This document shows positions 44,819 through 53,908 of a DNA stretch of 64,000 nt, in pieces. This DNA comes from Gallionella sp. GTDB lineage: Bacteria; Pseudomonadota; Gammaproteobacteria; Burkholderiales; Gallionellaceae. The notes beneath the pieces are model-generated. The model made no database searches and was not told where the DNA came from. It saw only the letters and a list, made by a program, of their open reading frames with translations. A program made the position numbers and the translations under genes. Position 1 is the first letter of the stretch. The number at the start of each line of letters is the position of its first letter. The stretch is from assembly GCA_028710565.1 (NCBI GenBank), contig JAQTTV010000013.1, forward strand, positions 1 to 64,000. The letters are read 5' to 3'.

Positions 44819-45640
44819 TCAATTTGTTACAACCAGCGTAGACACTTCCATCTTGCCCGCAATTTCTTGCATAATGCTGCGATGGCCAAATGGAATTAGG
44901 TGATAACGTTGACGACCAATGACGACCAAATCCGCTCCACTTTCTTTGACCGCTGCGACAGTTTGTTCAACCGCATGACCGACACGAACGCTGCCACGAG
45001 CTTTATTCGATGCGCTTGATGCCAAAGATACATTTAAGGTGTTAAAGCTTTGTATTTTTGACAGCGAGGCTTGATCTGGCGCAACACTCAAAAGTGTCAA
45101 TGGAAGATCACAGATACCTGCAATTAAGCCCGCTGTTTTGGCAATATGGGGAGCGGCAGGCGTATCGCCTACGGCTGCCAGTACATGGTTAGACCAAAAC
45201 TCTGCTTTGCGTGGTACCAGCAATACACTACAAGTCGTGTCGCGTATCACGCGACTGACCATTTCACCCACCATCATGCGCGCAAAAAAGCTTGGCTTGC
45301 CGCGACGGCGTATCACGATCAAATCCGCGTTAAATTCCCGTGCATCATCCACAATTTCAGTATGAATTTCAGACCCCCGTCTGACTTTTACGTCTAATGA
45401 CACCCCCGCTATCACGGCGGCTTGACGTAAATTATCAATCTTCACCGCCACGTCTTGTTCCGCACGCAAGGCGTGTTCAGGCATTTCGGCTTCGTATTCA
45501 GGGTTGCTGAGTAAGGGAAACACCACGCGTAGCGGCACGCCACAGCGTTGTGCCATGGCAAAAGCCAGTCGTTCGGCTCCTGTGTCAAATTCGGTGTGTT
45601 CGGTTGCCAATAAAATTCGGCTAAATGGGTAGTCGCTCAT
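44819..45640 (-). CDS. Tandem universal stress protein
   Basis: A 273-residue cytoplasmic protein with two UspA-like domains. The first (1-145) begins with FSRILLATEHTEFDTGAERLAFAMAQ and ends SRVIRDTTCSVLLVPRKAE; the second (150-273) ends with GADLVVIGRQRYHLIPFG and VSTLVV. An ATP-binding GxxG pattern is only partly kept. It lies between the TauE-associated gene and soxY, suggesting a stress role tied to sulfur oxidation. Confidence 0.88.
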   Translation of the reverse strand: MSDYPFSRILLATEHTEFDTGAERLAFAMAQRCGVPLRVVFPLLSNPEYEAEMPEHALRAEQDVAVKIDNLRQAAVIAGVSLDVKVRRGSEIHTEIVDDAREFNADLIVIRRRGKPSFFARMMVGEMVSRVIRDTTCSVLLVPRKAEFWSNHVLAAVGDTPAAPHIAKTAGLIAGICDLPLTLLSVAPDQASLSKIQSFNTLNVSLASSASNKARGSVRVGHAVEQTVAAVKESGADLVVIGRQRYHLIPFGHRSIMQEIAGKMEVSTLVVTN

Positions 45641-45652
45641 TATCTCTGTCCT

Positions 45653-46069
45653 TTAATGTCCGACCGTGAGGATGCCAGATGCCGCCAATAATTGCACGAA
45701 CAATGCCACTACGCACAAGCCGACGAACACCCAATCTTTGCGCTTGGCATAGATAGGCATGACCGCAAGCAGGCACAACAGCGAGCAGCCAGACAACCAT
45801 GCAATGCCCAGCAAACTGGCGAAATCGCCTTGTCCTAGGAGACTTAACCAATGCCAACCTGTGGGTGCGCCTGTTTTTTGCAAATAGTCATGCGTGGAAA
45901 GACTCCAGACGGTGGGCATTTGCTCCAGCGGAATACGAGCGGGCAAGCCACTCAACACATAGCCCAAAAAGGTGACGATCAGTACCGCTAAGCCAGAACG
46001 CGAACCCCAACTGAGCCACGTGGCATAACGTTGCTGTTCGGTGGAAATAAAACTTGTTTTGTCATTCAT
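45653..46069 (-). CDS. Four-helix membrane protein coupled to TauE
   Basis: A 138-residue membrane protein with about three or four hydrophobic segments (SGLAVLIVTFLGYVLSG, ASLLGIAWLSGCSLLCLLAVM, VFVGLCVVALFVQLLAASG). It is not a family I can name. Its ATG overlaps the tauE stop as ATGA, so it probably works with the exporter or with the Usp protein encoded 12 bases downstream. Confidence 0.72.
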   Translation of the reverse strand: MNDKTSFISTEQQRYATWLSWGSRSGLAVLIVTFLGYVLSGLPARIPLEQMPTVWSLSTHDYLQKTGAPTGWHWLSLLGQGDFASLLGIAWLSGCSLLCLLAVMPIYAKRKDWVFVGLCVVALFVQLLAASGILTVGH

Positions 46070-47046
46070 ACCCAGATCCCCAATCCTTTCAATAAGGCGC
46101 GCAGCCCTGCAAACAACAGCAAGGAGATGACCATCTTGCGCACCACCGAGGCTTTGAGTACATGCAGCAATTTTGCCCCGATGGTCGCCCCTAGCATCAT
46201 GCCAATCACAGACGGCACGGCAATAATCGCCAATACCGCGCCTTTATTCAGGTAAATCCACGCGGCCGAAGAATCGACCAAGGTTAGGATAAAACTGGAG
46301 GTTCCCGCAGACACCTTCAGCGGCGCGCCCATCAGCAAATTCAACACAGGCACATTCGCCCAACCCGCGCCCATGCCAAATAGCCCTGCCAAGAATCCGA
46401 TGCCCACAAACAACAGCAGCCCTAATGGCGTGCGATGCACATGCCAATTGATTTTTTCATTGCGCGCCGCATCGTGATAAATACCATTCATTGCCAAGGC
46501 ACTGGAAAGCTTATCGGGTGTACCCACTTCAGGAAATTCAGATTTTTTCGCCAATGCCATCAAGGTCACAATGCCGAGTATGGTCAAACCGAGCGCAATT
46601 TGCACAATCGCGGCAGGAATTGCCAAGCCTATCATCGCCCCTGCAATGGAGCTGGCGGATGCCAATACCGCCATGGGCAATGCCAGTCGCAAATCCGCCA
46701 AGCCGCCGCGCAACAAGGAAGGGCCTGCGGCTAATGCGCTCGCCAAAGCCACCAGCAACCCTGCACCGCGCACGAAATCCAGATGAAACGGGAAAAATCC
46801 GCCCACAATTGGCACAAACAACACCCCGCCGCCCACACCCGACGGCACGGCAACAATCCCTAAAAAGAAACAGGTGACAAACAAGGCGATCACCCATCCC
46901 CACCACGGCATGGTGCTTGCCGTAGGCAGATTTTCAGCCGCAAATGCGCCCACGGTAAACAAAGACAGCGTCAGCAACAGCAGCATGACGTTGGCTTTTA
47001 GCAAGGCTCCCGTGTGTTGCAGTTTAGAGAATACGTGCGCCAACAT
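46066..47046 (-). CDS. TauE/SafE-family anion exporter
   Basis: A 326-residue membrane protein with eight or nine hydrophobic helices and the repeated TauE motifs (VPSGVGGGVLFVPIVGGF, GIGFLAGLFGMGAGWANVPVLNLLMG). TauE/SafE proteins export sulfite or sulfoacetate. Its place directly after soeC (stop and start overlap as TAATG) suggests removal of excess sulfite. The first helix may be a signal-like anchor. Confidence 0.92.
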   Translation of the reverse strand: MLAHVFSKLQHTGALLKANVMLLLLTLSLFTVGAFAAENLPTASTMPWWGWVIALFVTCFFLGIVAVPSGVGGGVLFVPIVGGFFPFHLDFVRGAGLLVALASALAAGPSLLRGGLADLRLALPMAVLASASSIAGAMIGLAIPAAIVQIALGLTILGIVTLMALAKKSEFPEVGTPDKLSSALAMNGIYHDAARNEKINWHVHRTPLGLLLFVGIGFLAGLFGMGAGWANVPVLNLLMGAPLKVSAGTSSFILTLVDSSAAWIYLNKGAVLAIIAVPSVIGMMLGATIGAKLLHVLKASVVRKMVISLLLFAGLRALLKGLGIWV

Positions 47047-47948
47047 TATGAATTCCCTTGGTAATAGAGATTTTGCGGATGTTTCGCTTCAGCAAAGAAA
47101 TACCAACGTTCCGCCAATAACCCCGCATATTGCAAGATAAACGCCAACAACGGCAGGGTTAACACCAGCAACAAGGGCAAGGCAAACGACAGCACTAAAA
47201 ATGCAGGTATGATCACGCGCACAAATCCCACACTTTTGCCATGGAAAAATTCACGGGTGTTATACGACCCACCCATCGCACCTTGGGCTTTTTGTACGAT
47301 ATGGGGGTGACGAATCCCAATGGCGGTTTGCAGCGTACTGGCAGGACTCAACTGAGCGTTGCGCACCAAAGCCGCGCCGCGTGTTAGCAAGCTTAACGCG
47401 GTGAGGACAAAAGCGGCTTGCGCGAGCGGGGCGGTGAGGGTAGGGGCAACAAAGCTGGCATAAGCCGCCGCCAGTGTCATGCCCGATGCCGAACCTAGCA
47501 GGCTAAAGTTCACCAGTGTCAAGGGATGCGCCCATTCTTTGAGTACTTTGACCGCCGCGTAAATCATGCCCGTGCAGATAAACAAGGTAATGGACAACAC
47601 CACGCCGACGACCCCGATGAGCAAGGTATGTCCCAACGCCATCCAATGCGCGACACCGTAAGCAAACGCGGCTGCCATAAAGGCGGGCAAGGCGATGACT
47701 TCACGCGATAACCAAGAAGTACGCCACATCATCATCGAACGCCAAGCACGTTCGGGATGACCCAAGTGAAAAAAGGAAGCCAGTAAGCCTAAGCCACTGA
47801 GCAACAACACGATGACACTGCCGCCAATAAGAAAGTTTGGCGTGATAGCGTTTGGGGCAAGCAATTCACACAAAAACAGTGCGATAAACAAACCTTGCGC
47901 GGCACCAATCAGCGTGGTCAACAGTAATACAGAAAAAGCGGGACGCAT
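47046..47948 (-). CDS. soeC: Sulfite dehydrogenase membrane subunit SoeC
   Basis: A 300-residue DmsC-type membrane anchor with eight hydrophobic helices, which would pass electrons from the iron-sulfur subunit to quinone. LASFFHLGHPERAWRSMMMWRTSWLSREV is the characteristic DmsC signature. It follows soeB by 11 bases. The assignment to sulfite rather than another substrate rests on the sulfur gene context. Confidence 0.88.
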   Translation of the reverse strand: MRPAFSVLLLTTLIGAAQGLFIALFLCELLAPNAITPNFLIGGSVIVLLLSGLGLLASFFHLGHPERAWRSMMMWRTSWLSREVIALPAFMAAAFAYGVAHWMALGHTLLIGVVGVVLSITLFICTGMIYAAVKVLKEWAHPLTLVNFSLLGSASGMTLAAAYASFVAPTLTAPLAQAAFVLTALSLLTRGAALVRNAQLSPASTLQTAIGIRHPHIVQKAQGAMGGSYNTREFFHGKSVGFVRVIIPAFLVLSFALPLLLVLTLPLLAFILQYAGLLAERWYFFAEAKHPQNLYYQGNS

Positions 47949-47959
47949 TGAGTAATTCC

Positions 47960-48682
47960 TTAGTTAAGCTCTTCGTTAGTCGGTGGCAGATTCCTGTCAA
48001 ATGGCGCACCGTCAATTTTGTGCGGATTATCCGAGCGATACAGTTCCTCATCACGTACCGTTACCGTCGTCTTGCGACGTGGCAAATAATGATTCGCGGG
48101 CTTGGTATTGGCTTCGGGCATCAAGGTGTACCCCCCGCGTTCGCGTATCGCCACCGAGACTTCGGATTCGGGATCATGTACGTCACCAAACAAGCGCGCA
48201 CCTGGCGGACATGCCAATACGCACGACGGTTTACGGCGATCTTCAGGCAAACTCATGTCATAGATGCGATCCACGCACAGCGTACATTTGGTCATCACTT
48301 TGCGTTGTTCGTCGAACTCGCGCACGCCGTATGGACACGCCCAAGAACAATACTTACAACCGATGCACTTGTCATAATCGACCAGCACAATGCCATCCGA
48401 TTTACGTTTGTACGATGCGCCTGTTGGACACACGGGGACACACGCGGGATCTTCGCAATGCAAACACGATTTTGGGAAGTGCACGGTTTCGGTTTTGGGA
48501 TACTGACCGACTTCAAAAGTCTGCACCCGATTGAAAAACGTGCCGTTAGGTTCGGCTTCGTAAGGATTGCAGTCGGTCAACGCACCCGCCGCCCCCGAAG
48601 TATTCCACTGCTTACAGTTGGTCACGCAAGCATGACAACCGACACAGACATTTAAATCAATTACGAGTGCTAGTTGGGTCAT
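47960..48682 (-). CDS. soeB: Sulfite dehydrogenase iron-sulfur subunit SoeB
   Basis: A 240-residue ferredoxin-like subunit with four cluster motifs: CVGCHACVTNCKQ, CLHCEDPACVPVCP, CIGCKYCSWACP and CTLCVDR...CVLACPP. The ATG at 48682 overlaps the soeA stop as ATGA and was preferred over an in-frame start 12 codons earlier. It links the molybdenum subunit to SoeC. Confidence 0.92.
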   Translation of the reverse strand: MTQLALVIDLNVCVGCHACVTNCKQWNTSGAAGALTDCNPYEAEPNGTFFNRVQTFEVGQYPKTETVHFPKSCLHCEDPACVPVCPTGASYKRKSDGIVLVDYDKCIGCKYCSWACPYGVREFDEQRKVMTKCTLCVDRIYDMSLPEDRRKPSCVLACPPGARLFGDVHDPESEVSVAIRERGGYTLMPEANTKPANHYLPRRKTTVTVRDEELYRSDNPHKIDGAPFDRNLPPTNEELN

Positions 48683-51594
48683 CGCGCACCGCCTTTCTTT
48701 TTGCTGCCAGCAAACCATGCTTGCCAGCCCATATTTCTGGATGCCATCCCTGGTACAGGATTGAGCGTTTCAAATTGAGGTGAACTCTCCTCTGCTTCAC
48801 CCGCTGTTGCTGGATAGATACGCACCCGCACGTCATACCACGCCGCTTGTCCTGTAATCGGGTCGGAGTTGGAGAAACGCTTGCCATCGGCATTGGCACC
48901 CAGCTCTTCGGAAATCAAATGATTCAGCAAGAAACCTTGCTTGGACTCATTGGCATCGCCTTTCAGATTCCATGCCCCAGAGGATTTGCCAATGGCATTC
49001 CATGTCCACACCGTGCCAGGCTCTACCGCTTCGGAATAACGGCACAGACAACGCACCTTACCCCATTGTGATTCCACCCACATCCAACCACCATCGGCAA
49101 TGCCTGCATCTGCCGCAGTTTGCGTATTCACGTACAAATGGTTATAGGTATGAATCTGACGCAACCATGCATTTTGCGAATCCCACGAGTGGTACATCGC
49201 CATGGGGCGTTGCGTTAAGGCATTCAGGGGATAGTGTTGCAAATCACTTTCTAAATCTTCCAATGGCGCGTACCAGAAGGGCAGGGGGTCGAAATACGTC
49301 GCCACGCGTTCGCGCAACTCATCGGGCGGCTGTTTACCTGCGCGTTTACCCTCCGCTGCCAAGCGGAAACCCTGCAAAATTTCAGAATAAATGTGAATAA
49401 TCACGGGGTCATTGTCGCGGCGCATCCCTGCTTGTTGCGCCCATTCCATGTATTCTTTATTCCAGTTGCGCATGTATTGACTGGACGGCGGCAGATGGTA
49501 TTGGAAGAAGCAGCCATTCTTTTCGTACATTTCCCATTGTTTAGGATTCGGTTCGCCGCGCATGGCTTTATCACCGTCTTTACCGCGCCAGCCCGTTAAG
49601 AAACCAATGCCAGAACCTGGGGCGGTTTCATAATTGACCACAAAATCAGGGTAATTTTTGAACTTACGCCCGCCTTCTGCGTTGGTAAACGCAGGCAACT
49701 TGAGACGACCACCCAACTCGACCAGCACTTCTTGGAAGGGTTTGCAGTCCCCCTTGGGTGCGACCACGGGGATACGCACCGCATCCACAGGGCCATCGAA
49801 TTCCGAAATAGGACGATCGAGCATGGACATGCAATCGTGCCGTTCGAGGTAAGTGGTGTCGGGCAGAATCAAATCGGCAAAGGCAGTGGTTTCAGATTGA
49901 AACGCGTCGCATACCACGATAAACGGGATTTTGTAGCCGCCATCTGGATTTTTGTCTACCAGCATTTTGCGCACTTCCGAGGTGTTCATGCTGGAATTCC
50001 ACGCCATATTCGCCATAAACAACAACAATGTGTCGATGGGGTAAGGATCGCCGCGCCACGCATTGGTGATGGCATTGTGCATCAAGCCATGCGCTGACAA
50101 CGGGTGTTCCCAAGAGAACGCTTTATCCAAGCGCACAGGTTTGCCCTCGGCATCCACGAATAAATCATCTGGGCTTTCTGGCCAACCAAGCGGCGCGCCA
50201 TTCAACGGCGTGTTCGGTTGTACCGCTTCAGGGCCTTTGGGCGGGCGGGCATTGGGCGGAATGGCGCGGGGGTAAGGCGCTTTGTGACGGAAGCCGCCAG
50301 GTCTATCTATCGTGCCCAACAAGGACATCAAAATCGCCAACGAGCGTATGGTTTGAAAACCATTGGAATGCGCTGCCAAGCCACGCATGGCATGGAATGC
50401 CACTGGATTGCCTGTGACAGTTTCATGCTCCTCACCCCACCAATCCGTCCAAGGAATCGGCAGCTCAATTTTTTGGTCGCGCGCGGTAATCCCCATCTCA
50501 TGCGCAATGCGCTTAATGGTTGCCGCATCAATGCCCGTGATACTGGCCGCCCAGTCAGGCGTGCAATCCGCCAACCGTTCTTTCAGCAACTGAAAAGCAG
50601 GCTTAACAGGTGTGCCGTCAGGCATGATAAAACTGCCAAACAAGGCAGGATCCGCGTGTTTTGCGTGGTCATCCACCGCTTGATTGGTATGCCTATCCCA
50701 CCAATAAAAATTATGGGGGCGCAGCGGGTTGATTTTATCGCCTTCAGGATTGCGCATCATCATGCCGAATTCTTTGCTGGATTCGTCCTGATTCACCAGT
50801 TGCCCAGAGTTGGTATAGCGCGCCAAGAAGTCACGGTCATACAAACCCAGCGCGATAATTTCGCGAATAATCGCCAAAATCAGTGCGCCATCGGTGCCTG
50901 GTTTGATGGGGATCCATTCATCTGCAATAGCGGCATAGCCACTGCGCACGGGGTTAATCGCGACGAAGCGTCCACCATTACGTTTGAAATCCCCAATCGC
51001 GCTCTTCAGCGGATTGGAGTGATGATCTTCTGCGGTGCCGATCATGTAGAACACTTTGGCGCGTTCCAGATCGGGACCACCGAATTCCCAGAACGAGCCG
51101 CCGATGGTGTAAATCATGCCCGCCGCCATATTCACCGAGCAGAAGCCGCCGTGCGCCGCATAGTTGGGTGTGCCGAATTGACGGGCAAACATACCCGTCA
51201 ACGCCTGCATCTGATCGCGCCCCGTAAACAGCGCAAATTTTTTGGGATCCGTGGCGCGCAAATGCGACAGCCGCTTTTCCAAAATATCAAACGTTTCGTC
51301 CCAGCTAATCTCTTCAAACTGGTTTTCACCGCGTTCCGTCCCCGCTTTGCGACGCAAAGGCTTAGTCAGGCGCGCGGGCGAGTATTGCTTCATAATCCCC
51401 GAACCGCCCTTAGCGCAGATCACACCCTTGTTCAACGGATGGTCGGGATTGCCTTCGATATAGCGAACCTCGCCATCGCGCAAATGTACTTTAATGCCGC
51501 AACGGCAAGCACACATGTAGCATGTCGTCGTTTTGGTCTCAGTTGCCGCATCGGGCAACGGAGAAGAGATGGGATCGTGTATGGGTGAGGACAT
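48679..51594 (-). CDS. soeA: Sulfite dehydrogenase molybdopterin subunit SoeA
   Basis: A 971-residue DMSO-reductase-family molybdoenzyme. The N-terminal [4Fe-4S] motif is CYMCACRCGIKVHL near residue 25, followed by the pterin-binding core and a C-terminal dinucleotide-binding domain. No Tat signal is seen, consistent with the cytoplasmic SoeABC enzyme that oxidises sulfite to sulfate with quinone as acceptor. The ATG at 51594 lacks a Shine-Dalgarno sequence and lies six bases after a TATAAA-like box, so a very short or absent leader is possible. Polysulfide or thiosulfate reductase is the main alternative; context favours sulfite. Confidence 0.88.
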   Translation of the reverse strand: MSSPIHDPISSPLPDAATETKTTTCYMCACRCGIKVHLRDGEVRYIEGNPDHPLNKGVICAKGGSGIMKQYSPARLTKPLRRKAGTERGENQFEEISWDETFDILEKRLSHLRATDPKKFALFTGRDQMQALTGMFARQFGTPNYAAHGGFCSVNMAAGMIYTIGGSFWEFGGPDLERAKVFYMIGTAEDHHSNPLKSAIGDFKRNGGRFVAINPVRSGYAAIADEWIPIKPGTDGALILAIIREIIALGLYDRDFLARYTNSGQLVNQDESSKEFGMMMRNPEGDKINPLRPHNFYWWDRHTNQAVDDHAKHADPALFGSFIMPDGTPVKPAFQLLKERLADCTPDWAASITGIDAATIKRIAHEMGITARDQKIELPIPWTDWWGEEHETVTGNPVAFHAMRGLAAHSNGFQTIRSLAILMSLLGTIDRPGGFRHKAPYPRAIPPNARPPKGPEAVQPNTPLNGAPLGWPESPDDLFVDAEGKPVRLDKAFSWEHPLSAHGLMHNAITNAWRGDPYPIDTLLLFMANMAWNSSMNTSEVRKMLVDKNPDGGYKIPFIVVCDAFQSETTAFADLILPDTTYLERHDCMSMLDRPISEFDGPVDAVRIPVVAPKGDCKPFQEVLVELGGRLKLPAFTNAEGGRKFKNYPDFVVNYETAPGSGIGFLTGWRGKDGDKAMRGEPNPKQWEMYEKNGCFFQYHLPPSSQYMRNWNKEYMEWAQQAGMRRDNDPVIIHIYSEILQGFRLAAEGKRAGKQPPDELRERVATYFDPLPFWYAPLEDLESDLQHYPLNALTQRPMAMYHSWDSQNAWLRQIHTYNHLYVNTQTAADAGIADGGWMWVESQWGKVRCLCRYSEAVEPGTVWTWNAIGKSSGAWNLKGDANESKQGFLLNHLISEELGANADGKRFSNSDPITGQAAWYDVRVRIYPATAGEAEESSPQFETLNPVPGMASRNMGWQAWFAGSKKKGGAR

Positions 51595-51697
51595 GGCAGT
51601 CAGTTTTATAGGGTTGGGGTTGCAACAACAGGAAAACGGCATTCGCGTAAGTATTTTGACTCTATTTTTATTAGGCACAATCAGACCCCACAGTGTC

Positions 51698-51763
51698 TAT
51701 ACCCACCTTGGGTGGGAGCAGGTATAACCCTGATGGGTCAGAAAGACATCTTTAGAATATAAT
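51698..51763 (+). promoter_or_regulatory. Sensor kinase promoter with upstream palindrome
   Basis: TATAAT at 51758-51763 is preceded 17 bp upstream only by a weak GGGTCA (51735-51740). Just before that lies a double palindrome: TATACC (51698-51703) paired with GGTATA (51721-51726), enclosing CCCACC-TTG-GGTGGG. The layout suits an activator site compensating for a poor -35 box. It is in the gap divergent with soeA, so it could serve both directions. Confidence 0.5.
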
Positions 51764-51806
51764 CTGTTGATGTTTTAGGGAATTCAACATAGTCTATTGC
51801 ACGTTT

Positions 51807-53057
51807 TTGGAGCTCGCGACGAAATTGATAAAGAGAAAAAAGATCCCCATTATAGACAGGACGCACAGTGAATTTTTATGGACGCATCGTCCTGAGTTCG
51901 TTCCGCCGAATCGTTCGAGGACTGGGAGTGTTCCTCTTGCTGCAGATACGCCGCGCATGGGCGATCTCAAAATGCTGTTGGAAACCTTTCTGGAAAGCAT
52001 TATCGGGACTGTGAATGCAACTGCAGGCGTGGTTAGACTACTCTCACCAGACGGCTGTACCTTGCAAATTATCAGCTCAGCAGGATTGTCTGCTGAATTA
52101 CAAAAAGAAGCAGAAAACTTTGTAGAGTTGAATTGCGAATCCAATGACATCGCCACCCTAGGGCATATTATTCACTCTTCAGATGTCAGCACCTGCGACT
52201 CTCGCCATCTCTGCCCCTATGCTAGCTGTCGTTTCCAGTCACTGGTCGCAGCCCCGCTAGAAGCTCAAAACACGACAGGTGCGCCACTGGGTATTTTGAC
52301 CATTTTTTTCGATGTCCCCCGTACTGCAGCCAGCCAAATAATGAACACGTTGGCAGCATTTACCGAAGTGATGGCAGCCACCATAGAACACACCCGCATT
52401 ACGCGTGAGGTGCAGCGCACAGACCGACTCGCTGCACGACAGGACATCGCCAATGAAATTCACGACTCTTTAGCGCAAACTCTGACTTATTCCCGCATGC
52501 GCGCCAGCCTACTACGCGAAGCTATCAGCACAGGTAAAGCATCTCTAGCCGCCCAGCTGACCAATGACATCGATGAAGCACTGGAAATCGGACAAAAAAG
52601 CGTGCGTCATCTCATCGCTGATTTTCGCTGTGAAATCAACCATGGTGGCCTAGCGGCTGCACTACAAGACCTTGTCAGTGATTTCCGCAAACGAAATGAC
52701 ATCGAATTGGAATACCACAATCATTTAGTCGAATTTGAGTTGCCGCTCGAACACGAGATTCAGGTATATTACATTGTGCGCGAAGCACTGACCAATATCG
52801 GCCGCCATTCTGGCGCATCGCATGCCCGTCTGTTTGTGGATGCCGAATTTGGTTATTACGTTTTTACCATTGAAGACAATGGCAGCGGCGCATCTACCTT
52901 TAAGCCGATAGAAGGTCATTATGGTGTCATTATTATGCGTGAACGGGCGCAGCGTATCGGCGGCGAAATTCGTGTCAAAAGCGCAGCAGGATTGGGCACG
53001 AAAGTGCAATTGTTTTTCCCTGAACCACCGACGGACTGGAGAGTAACGAGTGAATGA
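51807..53057 (+). CDS. NarX-like histidine kinase with GAF domain
   Basis: A 416-residue (maximum) sensor kinase. A GAF-like domain (about 52-200) contains a Cys cluster, STCDSRHLCPYASCRF, that could bind an iron-sulfur cluster or act as thiol switch. The kinase part has the HisKA_3 box NEIHDSLAQTL with the phospho-His and an HATPase region (REALTNIGRHSGA, EDNGSG). No membrane helix is visible, so it should sense cytoplasmic signals. The start is uncertain: TTG at 51807, or ATG at 51957 before MGDLKMLLETFL. Its end overlaps the regulator gene by 8 bases. Confidence 0.88.
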   Translation: MELATKLIKRKKIPIIDRTHSEFLWTHRPEFVPPNRSRTGSVPLAADTPRMGDLKMLLETFLESIIGTVNATAGVVRLLSPDGCTLQIISSAGLSAELQKEAENFVELNCESNDIATLGHIIHSSDVSTCDSRHLCPYASCRFQSLVAAPLEAQNTTGAPLGILTIFFDVPRTAASQIMNTLAAFTEVMAATIEHTRITREVQRTDRLAARQDIANEIHDSLAQTLTYSRMRASLLREAISTGKASLAAQLTNDIDEALEIGQKSVRHLIADFRCEINHGGLAAALQDLVSDFRKRNDIELEYHNHLVEFELPLEHEIQVYYIVREALTNIGRHSGASHARLFVDAEFGYYVFTIEDNGSGASTFKPIEGHYGVIIMRERAQRIGGEIRVKSAAGLGTKVQLFFPEPPTDWRVTSE

Positions 53058-53727
53058 TAAATTGAAATTGGTACTGGTCGATGACCAATGTTTGTGTCGA
53101 CGTGGTTTGAGCGAATTACTGGCCAATTGTTATGATTTTGCCGTACTGGGCGCAACAGACAATGTTGCAGAGTTACATCAATTACTCGACCAAAAACCAG
53201 ATCTACTCATTCTCGATTTGCGCATGAAACCCATGAACGGCATCACACTGCTGCAACAACTTCGTGCGGACGGCTATACCACTCCAGCAGTCATGCTCAC
53301 CATGAGCGACTCAGAAGTCGATATGCAAAATGCTATTCGCGCAGGGGTAAGGGGTTATTTGCTCAAGGATATGGCTCCCGATGATGTGGTCGATGCCATT
53401 CGACGTATCGCTGCGGGTGAGTTGGTGGTAGCACCCGCGATGACCATGAAAATGATCGAAATGTTGCGTGGCGACCAACCCAGCCAAGACGCGAAGAGTT
53501 CACTGAAATTACTCACCGAACGGGAACGAGAGATTTTGCAATTATTGTCGCGTGGCGAAAGTAACAAAGCCATCGCGATTACCCTGAAAATCAGCTATGA
53601 CACGGTCAAACAGCATGTACGTCACATTTTAAACAAGCTGAACCTATCCTCTCGCGTCAAAGCCGCCGTTCTATTCACCAAAGAACAAGAAACACATTTT
53701 GGCAAAGATTCCTCGCGCAACGGATAG
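53050..53727 (+). CDS. NarL/LuxR-family response regulator
   Basis: A 225-residue response regulator. The receiver keeps the acidic pair (LVLVDDQ), the phospho-acceptor Asp in LLILDLRMKP, and the Thr and Lys (LTMSD, LLKDMAP). The LuxR helix-turn-helix is EREREILQLLSRGESNKAIA with ISYDTVKQHVRHILNKL. It uses a GTG start with GGAGAG six bases upstream and overlaps the kinase gene. The pair probably regulates the divergent soe genes, although no target can be proven. Confidence 0.93.
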   Translation: MNDKLKLVLVDDQCLCRRGLSELLANCYDFAVLGATDNVAELHQLLDQKPDLLILDLRMKPMNGITLLQQLRADGYTTPAVMLTMSDSEVDMQNAIRAGVRGYLLKDMAPDDVVDAIRRIAAGELVVAPAMTMKMIEMLRGDQPSQDAKSSLKLLTEREREILQLLSRGESNKAIAITLKISYDTVKQHVRHILNKLNLSSRVKAAVLFTKEQETHFGKDSSRNG

Positions 53728-53816
53728 AAATAATCGGGTCGTTAGTCTCTAGTTGCTGGTCATTAGCTATTAGCTGGGGTGGTCAAGTCCAGTGAACAGA
53801 TGTTTTTTTCTATATA

Positions 53817-53830
53817 TTCATATATATGAA
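53817..53830. promoter_or_regulatory. 14-bp perfect AT palindrome
   Basis: TTCATATATATGAA lies about 80 bases upstream of the nitroreductase gene, in a gap that also contains degenerate TTAGT/ACTAA words. It could be a regulator binding site. Confidence 0.35.
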
Positions 53831-53908
53831 CTAAATCCTCCACATTACGAACCAAAAACTAACGACTAGAGACCAACAACTAACACAAACCTTCATCAGG
53901 AGAAAACC

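Noticed and set aside
47948-48655. Open frame of 235 codons antisense to soeB
   Set aside because: It mirrors the ferredoxin-like subunit and shows no domain of its own.
50218-51588. Open frame of 456 codons on the plus strand opposite soeA
   Set aside because: It lies wholly antisense to a molybdoenzyme gene with clear motifs, has no recognisable domains, and its His/Arg-rich composition is typical of a mirrored frame.
51807-53727. Nitrate-responsive NarX/NarL system
   Set aside because: No nitrate or nitrite respiration genes are nearby, no periplasmic sensor domain is visible, and no clear pair of NarL heptamers was found in the promoter.
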